Position numbers and translations under genes: made by a program
Shown: piece by piece, positions 36,040-47,807 of the stretch
Layout: every line of letters begins with the position of its first letter
How positions within the stretch are numbered: the first letter of the stretch is position 1
DNA from: Trileptium ribeirensis
Lineage: Eukaryota; Nematoda; Enoplea; Enoplida; Thoracostomopsidae
DNA length: 64,000 bases
Assembly (NCBI GenBank): GCA_030248225.1
Contig: JASANE010019293.1
Coordinates: forward strand, 62,001 to 126,000
Direction of reading: 5' to 3'
Notes under the pieces: generated by a model
What the model was told of the DNA's origin: nothing
What the model saw: the letters and a program-made list of their open reading frames with translations, nothing else
The model's database searches: none

Positions 36040-38040
36040 TCGAATACAATTCAATAATACTATTAATATATTACATCATCGCCATAATGTACGATGCTTA
36101 AATAGATCCTTCAAAGTACTTCAAGGTACAAACCTTTTGTATTTTTTACGCCGAGCAGTTTTGGGATGATTAGTGACTTGGTGTGAAAAAACTTTTTTAG
36201 TACAACATATTTATGGATTAGCAGTCTCTGGCTGACAGACGACATGATATCCTGAAAGGTATTAAATTCCACCCCCCCCCCGCTCTCCCAATATTGCTCC
36301 AACTGCAAGGCAAAATGTCCGCGTCTCATAGTATTATTTCGTTAAAATTTTCCGTTATATATTCCAGTACTGTGGGTACAGCATATTCATACATAACTAT
36401 ATTCCTGCCGTATGGTATGAATATGGGAGAATATATTGAGATTAAAGCTTATTTAATATCTAAAGGATCTCTGCTATACCCGAAACGGACCAGGAAATCT
36501 GAAAAATGTGACTTTCCGAAGAATAGCGAGGCTTCCGCTGTACGGCATTTGCATGGACACGGCATTCTAATCTAAACAAGTATATAGTTATTGGAACTGA
36601 GCGAAAACAAAACATACTGGCAGCAATCCTTTCGGGGGGACGTTATTCGATCACAGTTCGCCGCCAATCCAACGACCAAGAAGATAATGGTAAAAGGGCT
36701 ACATCCCAGGCAGTCACAGCTATTGCGCAGCCTATAATAGATCCACAGCCGACAATAAGCCGTCTTAAGTGCTCCTGATTCATATTCCCAACAAATTTAA
36801 CCATGATCGAAGGATCTTCTTGGGTCGCTCATTGAAACTGAGGAGGGCAACAAACACCGGTGTAGCTACAGAATATCTCACTCGTTGGTGTGAAGTTGTT
36901 CGACTTAAGGTTTAACGGAAAATCAGCTGAAAGAAGTATGGGGAAAAATCAGCACCACATGTGCAAAAACACGTCTGTAAACGCGCCAATAAATAAAGCA
37001 CATGTGGGACCGTGTTTGGATGAGAAATGCAAAGAAAAACGCAAATTACTACCATGTGGATGGAGCCGTTTGTATTTGCTGAGGTTTAAGGCAAATGTAA
37101 GTATCGATTTAGGAACTATGGTCGAATATTAAGTGTCATGTAGGTGAGGTCCGTTAGTGAAACCTTCCAAAAAAATGAGCATGACCAGCTCTCGTGCAAG
37201 CATGGAAGCGTTCAACTAACGATGTATCAAAATTGAAATTCAACATTCATTTGTTCAGCTTAAGTTTAGATTTACCGGTCTAGTATCAAGTTATGAGACA
37301 TCCGAACTAGGACCAAAATTCATAAACCGTAGTAAATCTGCATGAAAGTGGTAATTACACAAATGGAGAGATTGGAAATGCATTAAAAGAACATGAATAT
37401 CTTAAAACAGGTACAACACTGTTATTTTCCTTTTCTCTGGAAAACTCAAACTTAGTTATGGACGTTCTGCAGCCCAAATTTTATTACCTACTGCACGAGA
37501 AATTATGTCTCTTATCTTGAACTCGTGCATGTTTATCCCAAAAACCACGCAACCTGTGGAATCCAGGACATATATCACTGAAGCTGCGCTGAGGCGGTTA
37601 AATATTGATTTGCGAACTGAAGCCGGTTGACTGGAAGCTTGTGGTACGAAAAACTTAGAACCCTTATTTCGCACCATATCTGGAAATCTCGGCGGCATGA
37701 AAGCAAGGGTACACGCCTATCAAAGACCTACACCAAAACTTCAAGCTAATAGAGCCAACCATTCCAAAGCCATTATAACAAAATATCCAGGAATCATAGT
37801 TCCAAATATCGCTTTTGGATATAGGGCTGGCTTCTGGATAGGTTGAATGATGTTAGGAATATATAGGTACCCAGTTTATAGCTCCCAGTTGACTGTCAAA
37901 ATTCATAAATACGCAATTAATCCCCAAGATGTAATAATACCTATACCCAAGATTTTGAAAAAAATTGGCTATTTTGGATCTCTTGATCAGTAAAGCTAAA
38001 GGTTGTTATCGGCTAACCGTCTCCGCTGGTTATTTCTCCT
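36040..38040. other. Intergenic between CCDC93 and SKIC2, left part
   Basis: No established gene. It contains a small - strand frame (36643-36804) listed separately, a + frame of 80 codons (36890-37132, cysteine- and lysine-rich) and a - frame of 80 codons (37456-37698). None is a family I know, and they may be remnants of an insertion. Confidence 0.4.
36643..36804 (-). CDS. Small open frame with a hydrophobic segment, unrecognised
   Basis: 53 codons from ATG 36804 to TAA 36643. It starts MVKFVGNMNQEHLRRL, then has a glycine/cysteine-rich hydrophobic stretch (IVGCGSIIGCAIAVTAW) that could form one membrane helix, then DVALLPLSSWSLDWRR. Base composition is richer in GC than the flanks and codon choice is not obviously AT-driven. 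It could be a real small membrane protein or a decayed exon; I do not recognise it. Confidence 0.25.
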   Translation of the reverse strand: MVKFVGNMNQEHLRRLIVGCGSIIGCAIAVTAWDVALLPLSSWSLDWRRTVIE

Positions 38041-38340
38041 AGCATGCCCGCATAGCTTAGTCCGTGCAAGGCATCTGACGTCCGTGGTCCTTCACATCAT
38101 TTTCATTGGCGACCATGTGAATGCCAGCGTGCAATACTGCACGGTATTCCGTAGGAAACAATTTTTTCAGCTAAACGGCATTGCAATACGCATGCTTTCT
38201 TCTAGCATGCCCATAGAGCTTAGTCCGTGAAAGGCATCTGATCTCCGTGGTCCTTCACATCATTTTCATTGGCGACCATGTGAATGTCAGGTTGCAATAC
38301 TGCACGGTATTCCGTAGGATAACTACCCGATGTCCACGCC
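38041..38340. repeat. Direct duplication of about 173 bp
   Basis: The block 'agcatgcccgcatagcttag...ccttcacatcattttcattggcgacc...tgcacggtattccgtagga' occurs at 38041 and again at 38214 with a few differences. The two copies adjoin. Confidence 0.85.
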
Positions 38341-38593
38341 AGCAATCATTGCCGTATAGGTGAAAAAATATTGACAAAAACCTTTGAGGCAAAACGGCAT
38401 GGAGGAATACATTAGACTCGAAAAATCTTCCGGGAAATAGTGCATAACCTTTCACGTACGGGATAACCTGATGGAAAAGTTAGTACCTTAGAGGGGCAAA
38501 ATAGAACAGGACACACTTATTGGCATTAAACACAGACTATATATTTATAAGCTAAGGTTATAGTAGCTTTTTTGTGTGCTAGTTCTATCACTT

Positions 38594-38847
38594 TTAACCC
38601 TTTCATGCCAGTTAGGTCTGTATGGACCTAACGCACATTGCGAGTCGTTGCGTTTACTGAATTTGTCGTACGTTGTTATTCGTTCACGTTGTGAGGTTCC
38701 TTAAGGGACCGAGCAACAGCTCCCAGATACCTCTGTGGTTTGCGTACACAAGTTTCACCCGTACGTTCCGAGTTCGATCCCCGGCGGGAGCTTGAGTTTG
38801 TCAAACAATGCACGATACACAAATTAATTCCGGCATGAAAGGGTTAA
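38594..38847. mobile_element. piggyBac-type MITE
   Basis: TTAA-CCCTTTCATGCC at 38594-38609 and GGCATGAAAGGG-TTAA at 38832-38847 form perfect inverted repeats enclosed by TTAA. TTAA target sites with CCCTTT-like termini are the hallmark of piggyBac elements. The 254-bp unit has no transposase. Its interior carries a tRNA-like segment (38718-38792). Confidence 0.87.
38718..38792 (+). tRNA. tRNA-like sequence inside the piggyBac MITE (probable pseudo-tRNA)
   Basis: A 75-nt unit whose ends AGCTCCC and GGGAGCT pair perfectly. It has an A-box-like TACCTCTGTGG and a B-box-like AGTTCGATCCC at tRNA-like spacing. The T-stem has four of five pairs. The middle forms CGTAC/GTACG with too large a loop, so no anticodon can be read with confidence. 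It may be a decayed tRNA or a tRNA-derived Pol III promoter captured by the MITE. Confidence 0.4.
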
Positions 38848-41800
38848 AGCTTTTATTGCCCCTGTGGTCTTGTGACAGTTGACTGATGAACGTGATCGAG
38901 TTCACATTTCCGAGTAGGGTTAATCACTCAACAAGCTGAGAGCTATAAATTTCTGGTTCAGGAGTTCCTGACAAACCTATTCGTTCTAATAAACTTAAAA
39001 AGCAACACGATAAAACAAGTCAAAAAATATAATTTACTCCAGTCTGATAACAATGAATACTGCAAAATAAAAACAATTATACAACATAACAACGATGAAA
39101 GTACAATAATATACATTATAGCTTTTAACAACATAAGCAAGTATATATACTCTCCGTTTGTTTCACTTCAGTAGCACACGTTAACTTATATATAAAGAAA
39201 ATAAAATTTTGGAAGTACCACTTGTCGTAAAGGATTGAGAGAATAGGCTGAACAACCCACTCCTTCATTACAAACCAGCCCAAATTTTTGATACCATCAG
39301 TGACATAGATTATAACAGCCATATACCACGGAGAAACTCCTGTTGCAAGTACATAAACAAGAGGCATACAACTAGTGTTTAAAAACAACATGTCTCCGTC
39401 TGTGCATAGCATGAAAATATTTATGGATTAGGGTCAAAATGTTTCAATTCACGTGTCCTTGTCACCACATTACTTCGACAGTAATGTGTCGTCCGCACAT
39501 ACCACGAATTGCACTCTATAAACTATAATTGCGTCTACAATAAAAAAACAGCAAAATGACACTGTTGTAGCATAGAACTCTAAAGTGAGTTACCTATCAA
39601 TAGCATAACAGAAATATTACTGCATCAAGTTAACCGCTGATATAATAGCTATCGATCGAGCGGTTTTGTTGCAATATCAAAACATTGTTCTACATTGTAG
39701 CTGTGACATATAACTTGGGAAATATTTTATAAATTTTTTAAAGACCAGCACAAATTTTATAATATTACTATCGTAGTGAATATAAAGAATACATCAAAAA
39801 CAAGAAACTATAAATACAGCGACGTCCAAGTAGATTTGCAGATTACATAACTGAAGGCTAGCCATCACGTCGTTGCGAGACATCCCCAACTATAATAAGC
39901 CACCGGCCCTTACTTCCACTGCAACATACCAACCATGGGCCCATGTTAACTTTCGGGCGGACGTTATAACGTTAGAAAAAAGAACAGAATAGAGCGGGGT
40001 TTCGGGGGGCGGCAGGTCCCCGACTTAGGCTTAGTACATGGCTCATTATAGGGAACTTAGCTTAGGCTAAGACTAGGGCTTAGGCTTAGTATATCGAGAA
40101 CGGCAATGCGTTATACTTCGGCCCCTAAAGTTGACATGGCCCAACCCTGGATCTAGTTTCCATAGCATAGCCGTGGTGTTAGATGTAGCTAGTGTACGAG
40201 GCTTACAGCCATACGATTGTGATTCGTTTCACCGCTGCCGCAAAACCTTAAGAGCCTACAAATATATCTCTGGCGATTCGTATTCATACCAAATTTTAAC
40301 TACTCTCTTGAAAATGAATAGTCCAAGATGTCAACCAATCTCTTGACGGAATACAAGCTAATCTCTTATCTATTTATACAGCAATATACAAACCATTATT
40401 GTCTTCTAATGCTGCAAGATACAAATCAATTCTTTGCCTAGTGCAACAGATCCATACTGGATCGTTACGAGATAGATTAATCCTGGCCACAGCCTAATGG
40501 CCAACATTTAATAGAAAGCCCAATAATCCTGGCCATAGTGTAATGGTCAACAGTCTTGAAGTTAGTTACGGATGTCTCCCGTCTTATAATAAAGGACCAA
40601 CCCCCGTGCCGAAACACATAAGGGTCTGGAATCAGGATAAATTTATGACCTCTTTGCGCAAGTGTTCACATAAGCCGAGTTCCCCATATATATGAACTGA
40701 CCACAAGAACCGATAGTCACTCTAATTCTGCACCGCTGACAGTGTTTGTGCTCAGAACGGATATTGTTATTAATATATTTTAATATCAGAAAATTCGGTC
40801 CCGACCTCAAGTTACCAGGACCCATGAAAAAATGTATCCTTGAGTAAAAGGTTGCTTTTATTGATAGCATGTAGCTTCCATATAGCTTGCACAGTTTAAT
40901 GCACACTCATGGGCTACACTTTCTAGGGTAACTATTGATGATATTTTGCCACAATTTTTTAAAAATTGCGAGGTTAACTTTCCTGCAAAATGTGTTATAT
41001 AGACTATCAGTACATTGAAAATGTTAGAATCCGAGTTACAACTTATTGAATAAGAATTCTCAATACGTTCGTTCCTTGCTTCTTAATCAAGCATATTCAG
41101 AAATCCAGGACAATTTCTATTTAATTCACACATGTGCTTCCTTTACGCCAATATTTTTCAAAGAAACCGTTATCACTGATATTGATAGAAGCACTAATAT
41201 ATTTAAGAAAATATAAACAATGATTTCTGTTTTGCCTTCAGGCAAAATCGCCGGCGGATGCCTGGAAGCTACAGGTTCAATAATTATTCCACGAATAGTT
41301 ATTAATTAAGTTATGAATTATTTTTATCATTATTATGATACAGTCATTGAGCGGAGCTCCGCGAAGCCGAGCGAAGCGTTTTTATTTTCTGTCTGGGAGC
41401 AAAAAAGCCGATGTCCGTTCGTCTTTCATGGATCTCGAGAACCACTGAACCGATTTTAAAAAACTTTTTTTGTTTGAAAGCCTATCATGTCAGAGTGTGC
41501 ACCTGATATTTGGGATTAAAAAATTTTGAGTGGTTAATTAGTAATTAGCTAATTAGTTAAGCTTATGCAGCTAAAATAAAGAATTTTGCAATATTTGTGT
41601 AATTTATTGAAATAGAATCGATTCAATCAAACCATTATAGGGTTTTTTTGGTCGGAGAATTCAAATATAATATTTTACCAATGATAAAGCCCTGTGCCTT
41701 ATGCAATGTAGTTATTTGAAGAACATAAAATTGAGTACATTCATAATGCCACAGCCCAAGCTCCGCTCACAAATGTAGTTCCACTACCGACTAGTTATTA

Positions 41801-42569
41801 CTCGGAATGGTTAGTATGCACAGATTACCCGCACTCGCTCAGTTCGCGCTCGCAGCGTGATGTGATACTGAAATTTTTTCATGACTGTCTTGAAACCTAA
41901 CATTATACCAGGATAGCTTGATTTATCTATTGCTAGATATGATAGCAGGGCTCAAAGTAGAGCTCAGAAAGGCATTATAGTTTTATCGCTGAATTAATGT
42001 CTGCATAAACCTAGGGTAAACACCAAACGATAACAATAGTTGTTTAGTACTACAATAAAATAATAACATGTTGCTTGAACAGTTGAACCCGCTGCTCGCA
42101 GGACCCGCCCGAACCTTTTTGACACGCTTTTTCGGGAGGGAAGGGGGGCTGGGAGGAAAGGGAAAATGTCAGAATCGGACATCGCGCCTAACTAAAGGTC
42201 ACAAATAGACATTCAAGCTTTCAAATGAATTTTCACGCTAATCAATTCGGCCATCCAAATTTGAATTATGCTTGTAACAACAGAATAATTGTCAACTTTC
42301 ACCGGACACTGTGGGTAAGAATTTTTTGCTCACTGACAACATTAAGAATTCAATTAAATACTTTTCACACTTTTATCCGAATAAAAATTATATTTTTCAA
42401 TAACCAATTATATGGTGAATTTAATACTAATGCACAATGTTGAAATTACATTACATGAATTATTGTTGAATACTAGAGCCATGGGGACGAAATAAATAAA
42501 TTCAACCCATCAGACATTTTACACTGCACGATTATTATAATACTTAATATAAGCGAATAAAATATCAAA
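38848..42569. other. Intergenic, no gene recognised
   Basis: Mostly unassigned. A 95-codon hydrophobic - frame at 39125-39412 is unrecognised. At 41341-41560 a block with 'gagcggagctccgcgaagcc' and 'cgagaaccactgaaccgatttt' looks like an interspersed repeat remnant of unknown class. Confidence 0.4.
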
Positions 42570-42575
42570 TTTATT
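42570..42575 (-). terminator. Candidate SKIC2 polyadenylation signal
   Basis: The first AATAAA on the - strand after the SKIC2 stop, about 297 nt downstream. No downstream element was assessed. Confidence 0.4.
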
Positions 42576-42871
42576 AGTGTTACTGTACTCCAACAGAAAA
42601 ATTTTACATTACAGGCGTTAGAGCAATGTTCTTCAGAATTCATAACGCTAAGCAGGCGATTGTCAGACGACTATAATTTACCACTGATATAGGATGTTAA
42701 CCTTAACAAAATAAATTTGTCCGCCATTATTTACCGGTCTTAATCAACACACGGCAGCCAGCTATATAGCTCAGTTGGCTACAAAAACATAAGGCATTAA
42801 AGCAGAGCCAGCAGCACACCAATGTAGTTACATGTACAATCAGCTCGCAGAAAATGTGTCGTCGGTACCCT

Positions 42872-43072
42872 TCAAATTGTATATAAACTTGCGGCAAACA
42901 CAATATCACGACGAATTGCGTTCGAAGTATCGTCCATTTTTTGCTTTAGACTCGGATCGCCGATCGTAATCGCAGCGCCGCGTACGTTACGACAAACTTC
43001 GTCCAGCCGTTGAATGCATCGTACAATAATTCCTTCTTGCACGTCAGTCAGTTTTGTAATTTGGATAAATGG
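42872..43072 (-). CDS. SKIC2: SKIC2 (Ski2 RNA helicase), last exon
   Basis: Acceptor TTTTTTAG, then 66 codons and TGA at 42872. It encodes [19 protein letters not shown] and then [12 protein letters not shown] at the very end, which is the conserved C-terminus of the DSHCT helical domain of Ski2-like helicases. It joins the preceding exon (ARGT-PFIQ) in phase 0. Ski2 is the 3'-to-5' RNA helicase of the cytoplasmic Ski complex that feeds mRNA to the exosome. The C-terminal residue block matches family ends exactly, so the protein is not truncated here. Confidence 0.96.
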   Translation of the reverse strand, partial: PFIQITKLTDVQEGIIVRCIQRLDEVCRNVRGAAITIGDPSLKQKMDDTSNAIRRDIVFAASLYTI

Positions 43073-44552
43073 CTAAAAAAGATAATTTTATATATGCGCC
43101 AAACAGATAAAAAATTGTACTGACTACAGGATGTCTAAAGAATCCCGAAAGTGGTTTTCTCCGGTTCCTGGGTCCCAAATTAACGGTACGTATAGTCAGG
43201 AAAATTATCCCAAATCGGTACTCAAGGCTGAAGCCCCAGAACATTACACAGCTCAAGACCTAATTATCGTGTTTTCAACGACATATTCTTCCACATATCT
43301 TTCGGTGAAACAATTTTCGGGATTAAATTCCCGCGCGTTCGCAGATTCATTTTATCCTGACTTCAAAATGACATCGTTATTTTCACTGATAAGAGTTACC
43401 AAAATCCTCTCTTTCTATGTTGTCTTTCGCTGTCGAAATTACTAGGCGATTTCCTTTTATGACCACCTCGTGGTTCCCTTTATTGGTTAATAGGCGTTGT
43501 CATCGAAAAACAGAAATCACAAAGCGAAGAAGAGAAATTTAGATGTGAACTGAGCTCACTCAAAAGTGAGGGGGTGCTAGGGCAAAATAACAGGAGCCGC
43601 AGTCTCTTGCAGTGTGCCTGGTCACGGTTAATTGTATGGACGACAAAAAAATTGCCTATCACAAACGGTCTGGGACATCGATATGTTCAAGGTTCGTGGT
43701 TTTAAATACATCAGAAATGATAAAAAGGATTATTGTGACCAAAGCATAGCTAAATGTTGACCTCTTACTCAGGAATTTACATAGCTTATGGCGAAGATTG
43801 AGGTGTTTCTGAAATTTTGCATATTTTATGGCGTATCGCATATTAGATATTATCCATCGCAATCTGTAGATAAAAATTCGTGGATCCGTATCTAGACCCT
43901 AACAATAAACACGGGTAAGACGGTCGATCGATTAGTCGGATTAATTATTCACACAGACAGAAGAGTGCGACTGTAATTTAGTGAGAAGCAGTCTGTTGTT
44001 ACAATCAGCGTGACGAAGCGAAACCAGTATGTATGACTCTTTTTCAGCGTGTAAATACAATAAAACTACTCAAAACAAAGCCAAAATTTGATTAGTCTTA
44101 CAGCTAAAATTATACAACTTATGCTGCGGCGCCGTCGCGGGGCATCAAACGGTGATTATATCAACGCACAATGTGGCACAAACTATGAAAATAGCGCCCC
44201 GAATAAGATATAAACCACATCAATGTTTGACATTTCTTAGATCATAGGTGTCGAAGGTACATCGGTGTTTAGCGGGAAAATGGACTGGGGGGAGGAGGTT
44301 GTCAGGGGGCGGCGTAAAGTTACTAAAATTTTTAGGAACTCAAAATTCTCACCCTTTGCTAATGAGTAGAGTAACGGACGAGTGAACGTAAAAACACACA
44401 TGTATAACTGTATATACGCATTTGCACTGTATTAGATTCGAAATTTATTGCCCTTCTCTCCCCATTCAGGCTCAGTTTGGTGCATCAGGCTTAGTCGCCA
44501 CGAATTATGTACCTTACTTAAACAAACTAAGTGGAAATGCGTATATAACTGT
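43073..44552 (-). other. SKIC2 last intron, left part
   Basis: No exon. A 104-codon + frame (43131-43445) is antisense to the intron and not recognised. The whole intron is 6.35 kb, of which 3.26 kb is the nested transposon stack. Confidence 0.45.
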
Positions 44553-45207
44553 CAGGGAGTAACCGGAATTCCGGTTCCGGCGAAAATCGTGTTCCGGTTG
44601 CGGTTCCGGTAAAGGGCAAAAACCATACCGGAACCGGAATTCCGGTTTAAAAATTTTGTTTGAAATTTTCCACATTTTTGCTTCATCTTTGGCCCAAACA
44701 TAATGTATTATACATATATACGACCCATAGGCCCATATTATATAGAATGATCAAGTTCCAATACAACCAAGCAAAAGAAAAGATTAATTCAGCAATTTGC
44801 CGTGTGAAACGTAAGTAGGGCGCATAATTTCAGTAGGAATCTTTCATCTTAACCTGCAGGAGTTTGTTAACAAAACAAAGCCAGGTCGATGATTGTAGCA
44901 GCTATTTTACACATTCAGATGTCTGCGGGGTATGTTCGAATTAAACCGGTCCAAGTCGGTAACAGAGTATGGATTACGTAGTACTTAGGGTAAGCTTGGC
45001 TAACATAAATTGCGTCAAGCACCAGCCAGTGCGCTTGTAATATTTGTAAATCAGTCTACATTGAAGTAAAGTAACGTTATCTGCAACGCAGCCAGAAACT
45101 GCTTTCTTGGCAATGAACTGTATTTTTTGAACTGTGCTACCAGTATCACAGTTTGTCTCATTTATAGCATTCTGATTAGAAAGTTATTATTATGATCGAA
45201 CTGAAGA

Positions 45208-45841
45208 CAGGGTGGCCACGAAACCCGATTGAAAAAATTCAAGGGTTTTCAAGGGTTCTTGGAAAGAAAATTCAGGGTTATTGTTGAAAATTCAAGACAT
45301 ATTAACCGATCAAGTCTTTAAAAATGAACAAGTTTAATCCTACAATTGCTACATGTACTACGAGCCAATTGCTACGAGCTAATTGCTACATATACTAAAT
45401 GATAACCTGCAATGTTTCAAACTTACAATTTTTACACCTGTTAATCTGTAAGATTATATATATGATTATATATATACAAATTAACAGGGAAAACTGCAAA
45501 TCTGAAACATATAGAAGGTATCAAACGTATATGTGTAACAAGAGATCCTCTCAAGCAAGATCAAACGACGAACAGTTGCGTGAAGGTGTTGCTCGGAAGG
45601 TAAAAGCCGTGTTCCCTGTAATAAAATTAGCATTGAATCGGTTTTTGATATGTTATAATGCGCTGAGCATCTTAAATAATTCAAGGGTTGTCAGCAATAT
45701 TTAAGGGTTTTCAAGGGTATTTTAGGAAATTCAAGGGTTTTCAAGGGTATTTTAGGAAATTCAAGGGTTTTCAATGGTGAAAACAGCAATTCAAGGGTTT
45801 TCAAGGGTTTTTAAGGGTTTTCAAGAGTTGTGGCCACCCAG
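45208..45841. mobile_element. Element with 6-bp target duplication, copy A
   Basis: Termini CAGGGTGGCCAC and GTGGCCACCCAG, flanked by tgaaga on both sides (45202-45207 and 45842-45847). Both ends carry runs of the motif ttcaagggttttcaaggg. It is 634 bp and has no transposase. It resembles hAT elements in its CAGGG end, but the duplication is six bases rather than eight. Confidence 0.83.
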
Positions 45842-46348
45842 TGAAGAGTACTGTTTGTCCAACACTAGCCTAAACAGTGTCTCTGACCACTGATCAAAAA
45901 TTACCTTCTATTATTTTCTCTTAGAACCAAATAAACCAATAATTTCAAGTTTTCCACAGAACATGTAACAAACGTATGTGTAGTAAAGGGAGGCGACCGG
46001 AGACAGGGCGAAAGTGTTTATCCTACGCTCCAGGCGTGGTAACCACATTGAGTTTGACGCAGTATACGCAAGGGCGCATAGTGGAAGACATCTTTTGCTC
46101 TGTGTGTCCAAAAGACGACATATTGATCGATAAACATTATTAGCTTCCACAGCATCTTTAAAGTTTCAAAAAGGCAATTACAGGATGGCCCCAGGCGGAA
46201 ATTTTCAAGGTTTTTGAGAACTTGGTTTTCGATTCAGTTTCACCATCTCACGTAACAGAATATTCATCCTAGTCTCAGTAGGCTTGGGACGATTAGTTTG
46301 CAGCTCGGACAATAATTTTGTACTTCATAGAAGATATTTCTATAATCT

Positions 46349-46549
46349 TTACAGTTGTATGACGCATAACTTGCGGCAGTCAATGTAGAATGCCATCTTC
46401 TGAAGGTCTGAAGCCCCATATTGCCGCAATTCCACATCTGCCCCGAAATTAAGACTGTCCGAATTCTCAATGTCAATCGTCACCAGCTTTAGTGCGTCGT
46501 CATGCAGCGCTGGACCAGCAACTGCAACGTTTTCAACCCATCGAACCAC
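46349..46549 (-). pseudogene. Unrecognised coding remnant inside element B
   Basis: A frame reading WVENVAVAGPALHDDALKLV and then FGADVELRQYGASDLQKMAFYID has protein-like composition, unlike the chance frames around it, and lies in the interior of a transposon. It could be a decayed transposase segment or a captured host exon. I do not recognise the family, and no flanking splice sites are convincing. Confidence 0.3.
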
Positions 46550-47215
46550 ACAAAACTAATGGGGCCATTTTGAAGATCCAGTAACGTCGGCATAGATCGC
46601 CCTCATGTTTGTCAATGTTTGAAAATCAATATAATGAACGCAGAAAATATTTGATGTTCCAGCCAGTGTCACGATGTCAAGCTTGAAGCGCACCAGTAAT
46701 CACGTGTAAGTCACAACTACATGTGTTTAGAAAATTACGCTCATCGTGTTAAGCTTAAATAGACTGCTTTAGATCGTTATAAAAACGCAAGTTTACCGCA
46801 GGGCCATCCATTGAGACCTGCGAAACCTTAGCTGGATTCTGCCTAATTGACTCCATCGATTCCATAAAGGCTTAGCTCAAATTAACTGCAAATCGAGTTA
46901 TAACGGTATTGTTTATGACACACAATATGTCTTAAACTGAAGCAATAATTTAGTTGAAACATCATATGCCATCTTTTATCATTAATCAAAATTTTCATTA
47001 GAATCTGCATTAGCGAGGGAGTTCGACAATAAAGACGTGTTCGATTTTGCAGCATCACTTTATTGGTGACCATGACTCCAACGTAAATTACGAAAGCAAA
47101 CAGCCAAGATTTTAGAACTTTTAATAATTCTGGTTGATACTATTTTGAAGGTTCGGCAGTTCATTTTTAAGGAAATTAATTGGGAGTGCAAGGATTTCAA
47201 GACAATTTTTCTATA

Positions 47216-47591
47216 CTGGCCTGTCCACAGTGGGGGGGGGGGTGGGGGCCCCACTTTCCAAATCCCCTCGTGTTCGTGAGATTTTCCCCCATGTCCGTCC
47301 CCCCACTCGGCCGAAACCCCCATGTTCAACTAATTCCAAAATTTTTTATGTCTGAAAATTTATGTTCTTTGTTTGCAAATTGTTTTTAAACATTAATTAC
47401 CACTATTTATAATGCTAAAATATTGTTTTTTAGCTTGAAAGTACGTTCACAGTAGTAAAAATGCATGAAAATATGGAAATATTTTGTATTTTTAAGCAAA
47501 ATTTATCCCCCCACTTTGAAATTTCCCACGAGAATGAACATGGGTGCCCCCCAAAGTCCCCCCACTTTTCGAAGGGCTGTGGACAGGCCAG
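47216..47591. mobile_element. MITE with 5-bp target duplication, nested in element B
   Basis: Perfect 15-bp inverted termini CTGGCCTGTCCACAG / CTGTGGACAGGCCAG, flanked by ctata on both sides (47211-47215 and 47592-47596). It is 376 bp with G-run and C-run segments near the ends and an AT-rich core. The same family is found at 410, 3199, 53553 and 61291. Confidence 0.93.
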
Positions 47592-47807
47592 CTATATTCA
47601 AGGTTTTTCAAGGTTGGAACCACCCAGCAATTATACCATCGCAATACATTAAGTTTAACGTAAAAGTTACTTTAATACATTTTAAATCCACTATACTATC
47701 ACTTCTTCTTTCATCTGTTTTACTATATATAAGTTTCGAAGACCAGGTTCCGGTTCCGGTTTAAATGTACAGTTCCGGTTGCTGATTCCGCTTCCGGTTA
47801 TTTCCTG

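Larger units (their letters stand above)
46181..47627. mobile_element. Element with 6-bp target duplication, copy B
   Basis: Left end CAGGATGGCCCC with 'tttcaaggtttttgag', right end 'caaggtttttcaaggttgg'...CCACCCAG, flanked by caatta on both sides (46175-46180 and 47628-47633). Same family as 45208 but diverged and longer. It contains the 376-bp MITE at 47216. Its interior (about 46250-47060) differs from copy A and holds overlapping - strand frames. Confidence 0.8.
44553..47807 (-). mobile_element. Non-autonomous hAT element, copy 3, with nested insertions
   Basis: Reverse-oriented family member: left end CAGGGAGTAACCGG, right end CCGGTTATTTCCTG, flanked by ataactgt (44545-44552) and ataattgt (47808-47815), a 7/8 duplication. 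Its own sequence runs 44553-45207, 45842-46180 and 47628-47807. The gaps are two later insertions with their own target duplications. Removing them gives about 1.17 kb, the usual length. Confidence 0.92.

Noticed and set aside
39125..39412. Hydrophobic 95-codon - frame that might be a membrane protein
   Set aside because: AT-rich codons, no recognised family, no splice signals; most likely chance.
40020..40100. TTAGGC-like repeats suggesting telomeric DNA
   Set aside because: Only a few scattered copies in mixed order; not an array, and also seen loosely near 12890.
43131..43445. 104-codon + frame antisense in a SKIC2 intron
   Set aside because: No recognisable domain, no splice partners, and the start overlaps ordinary intron sequence.
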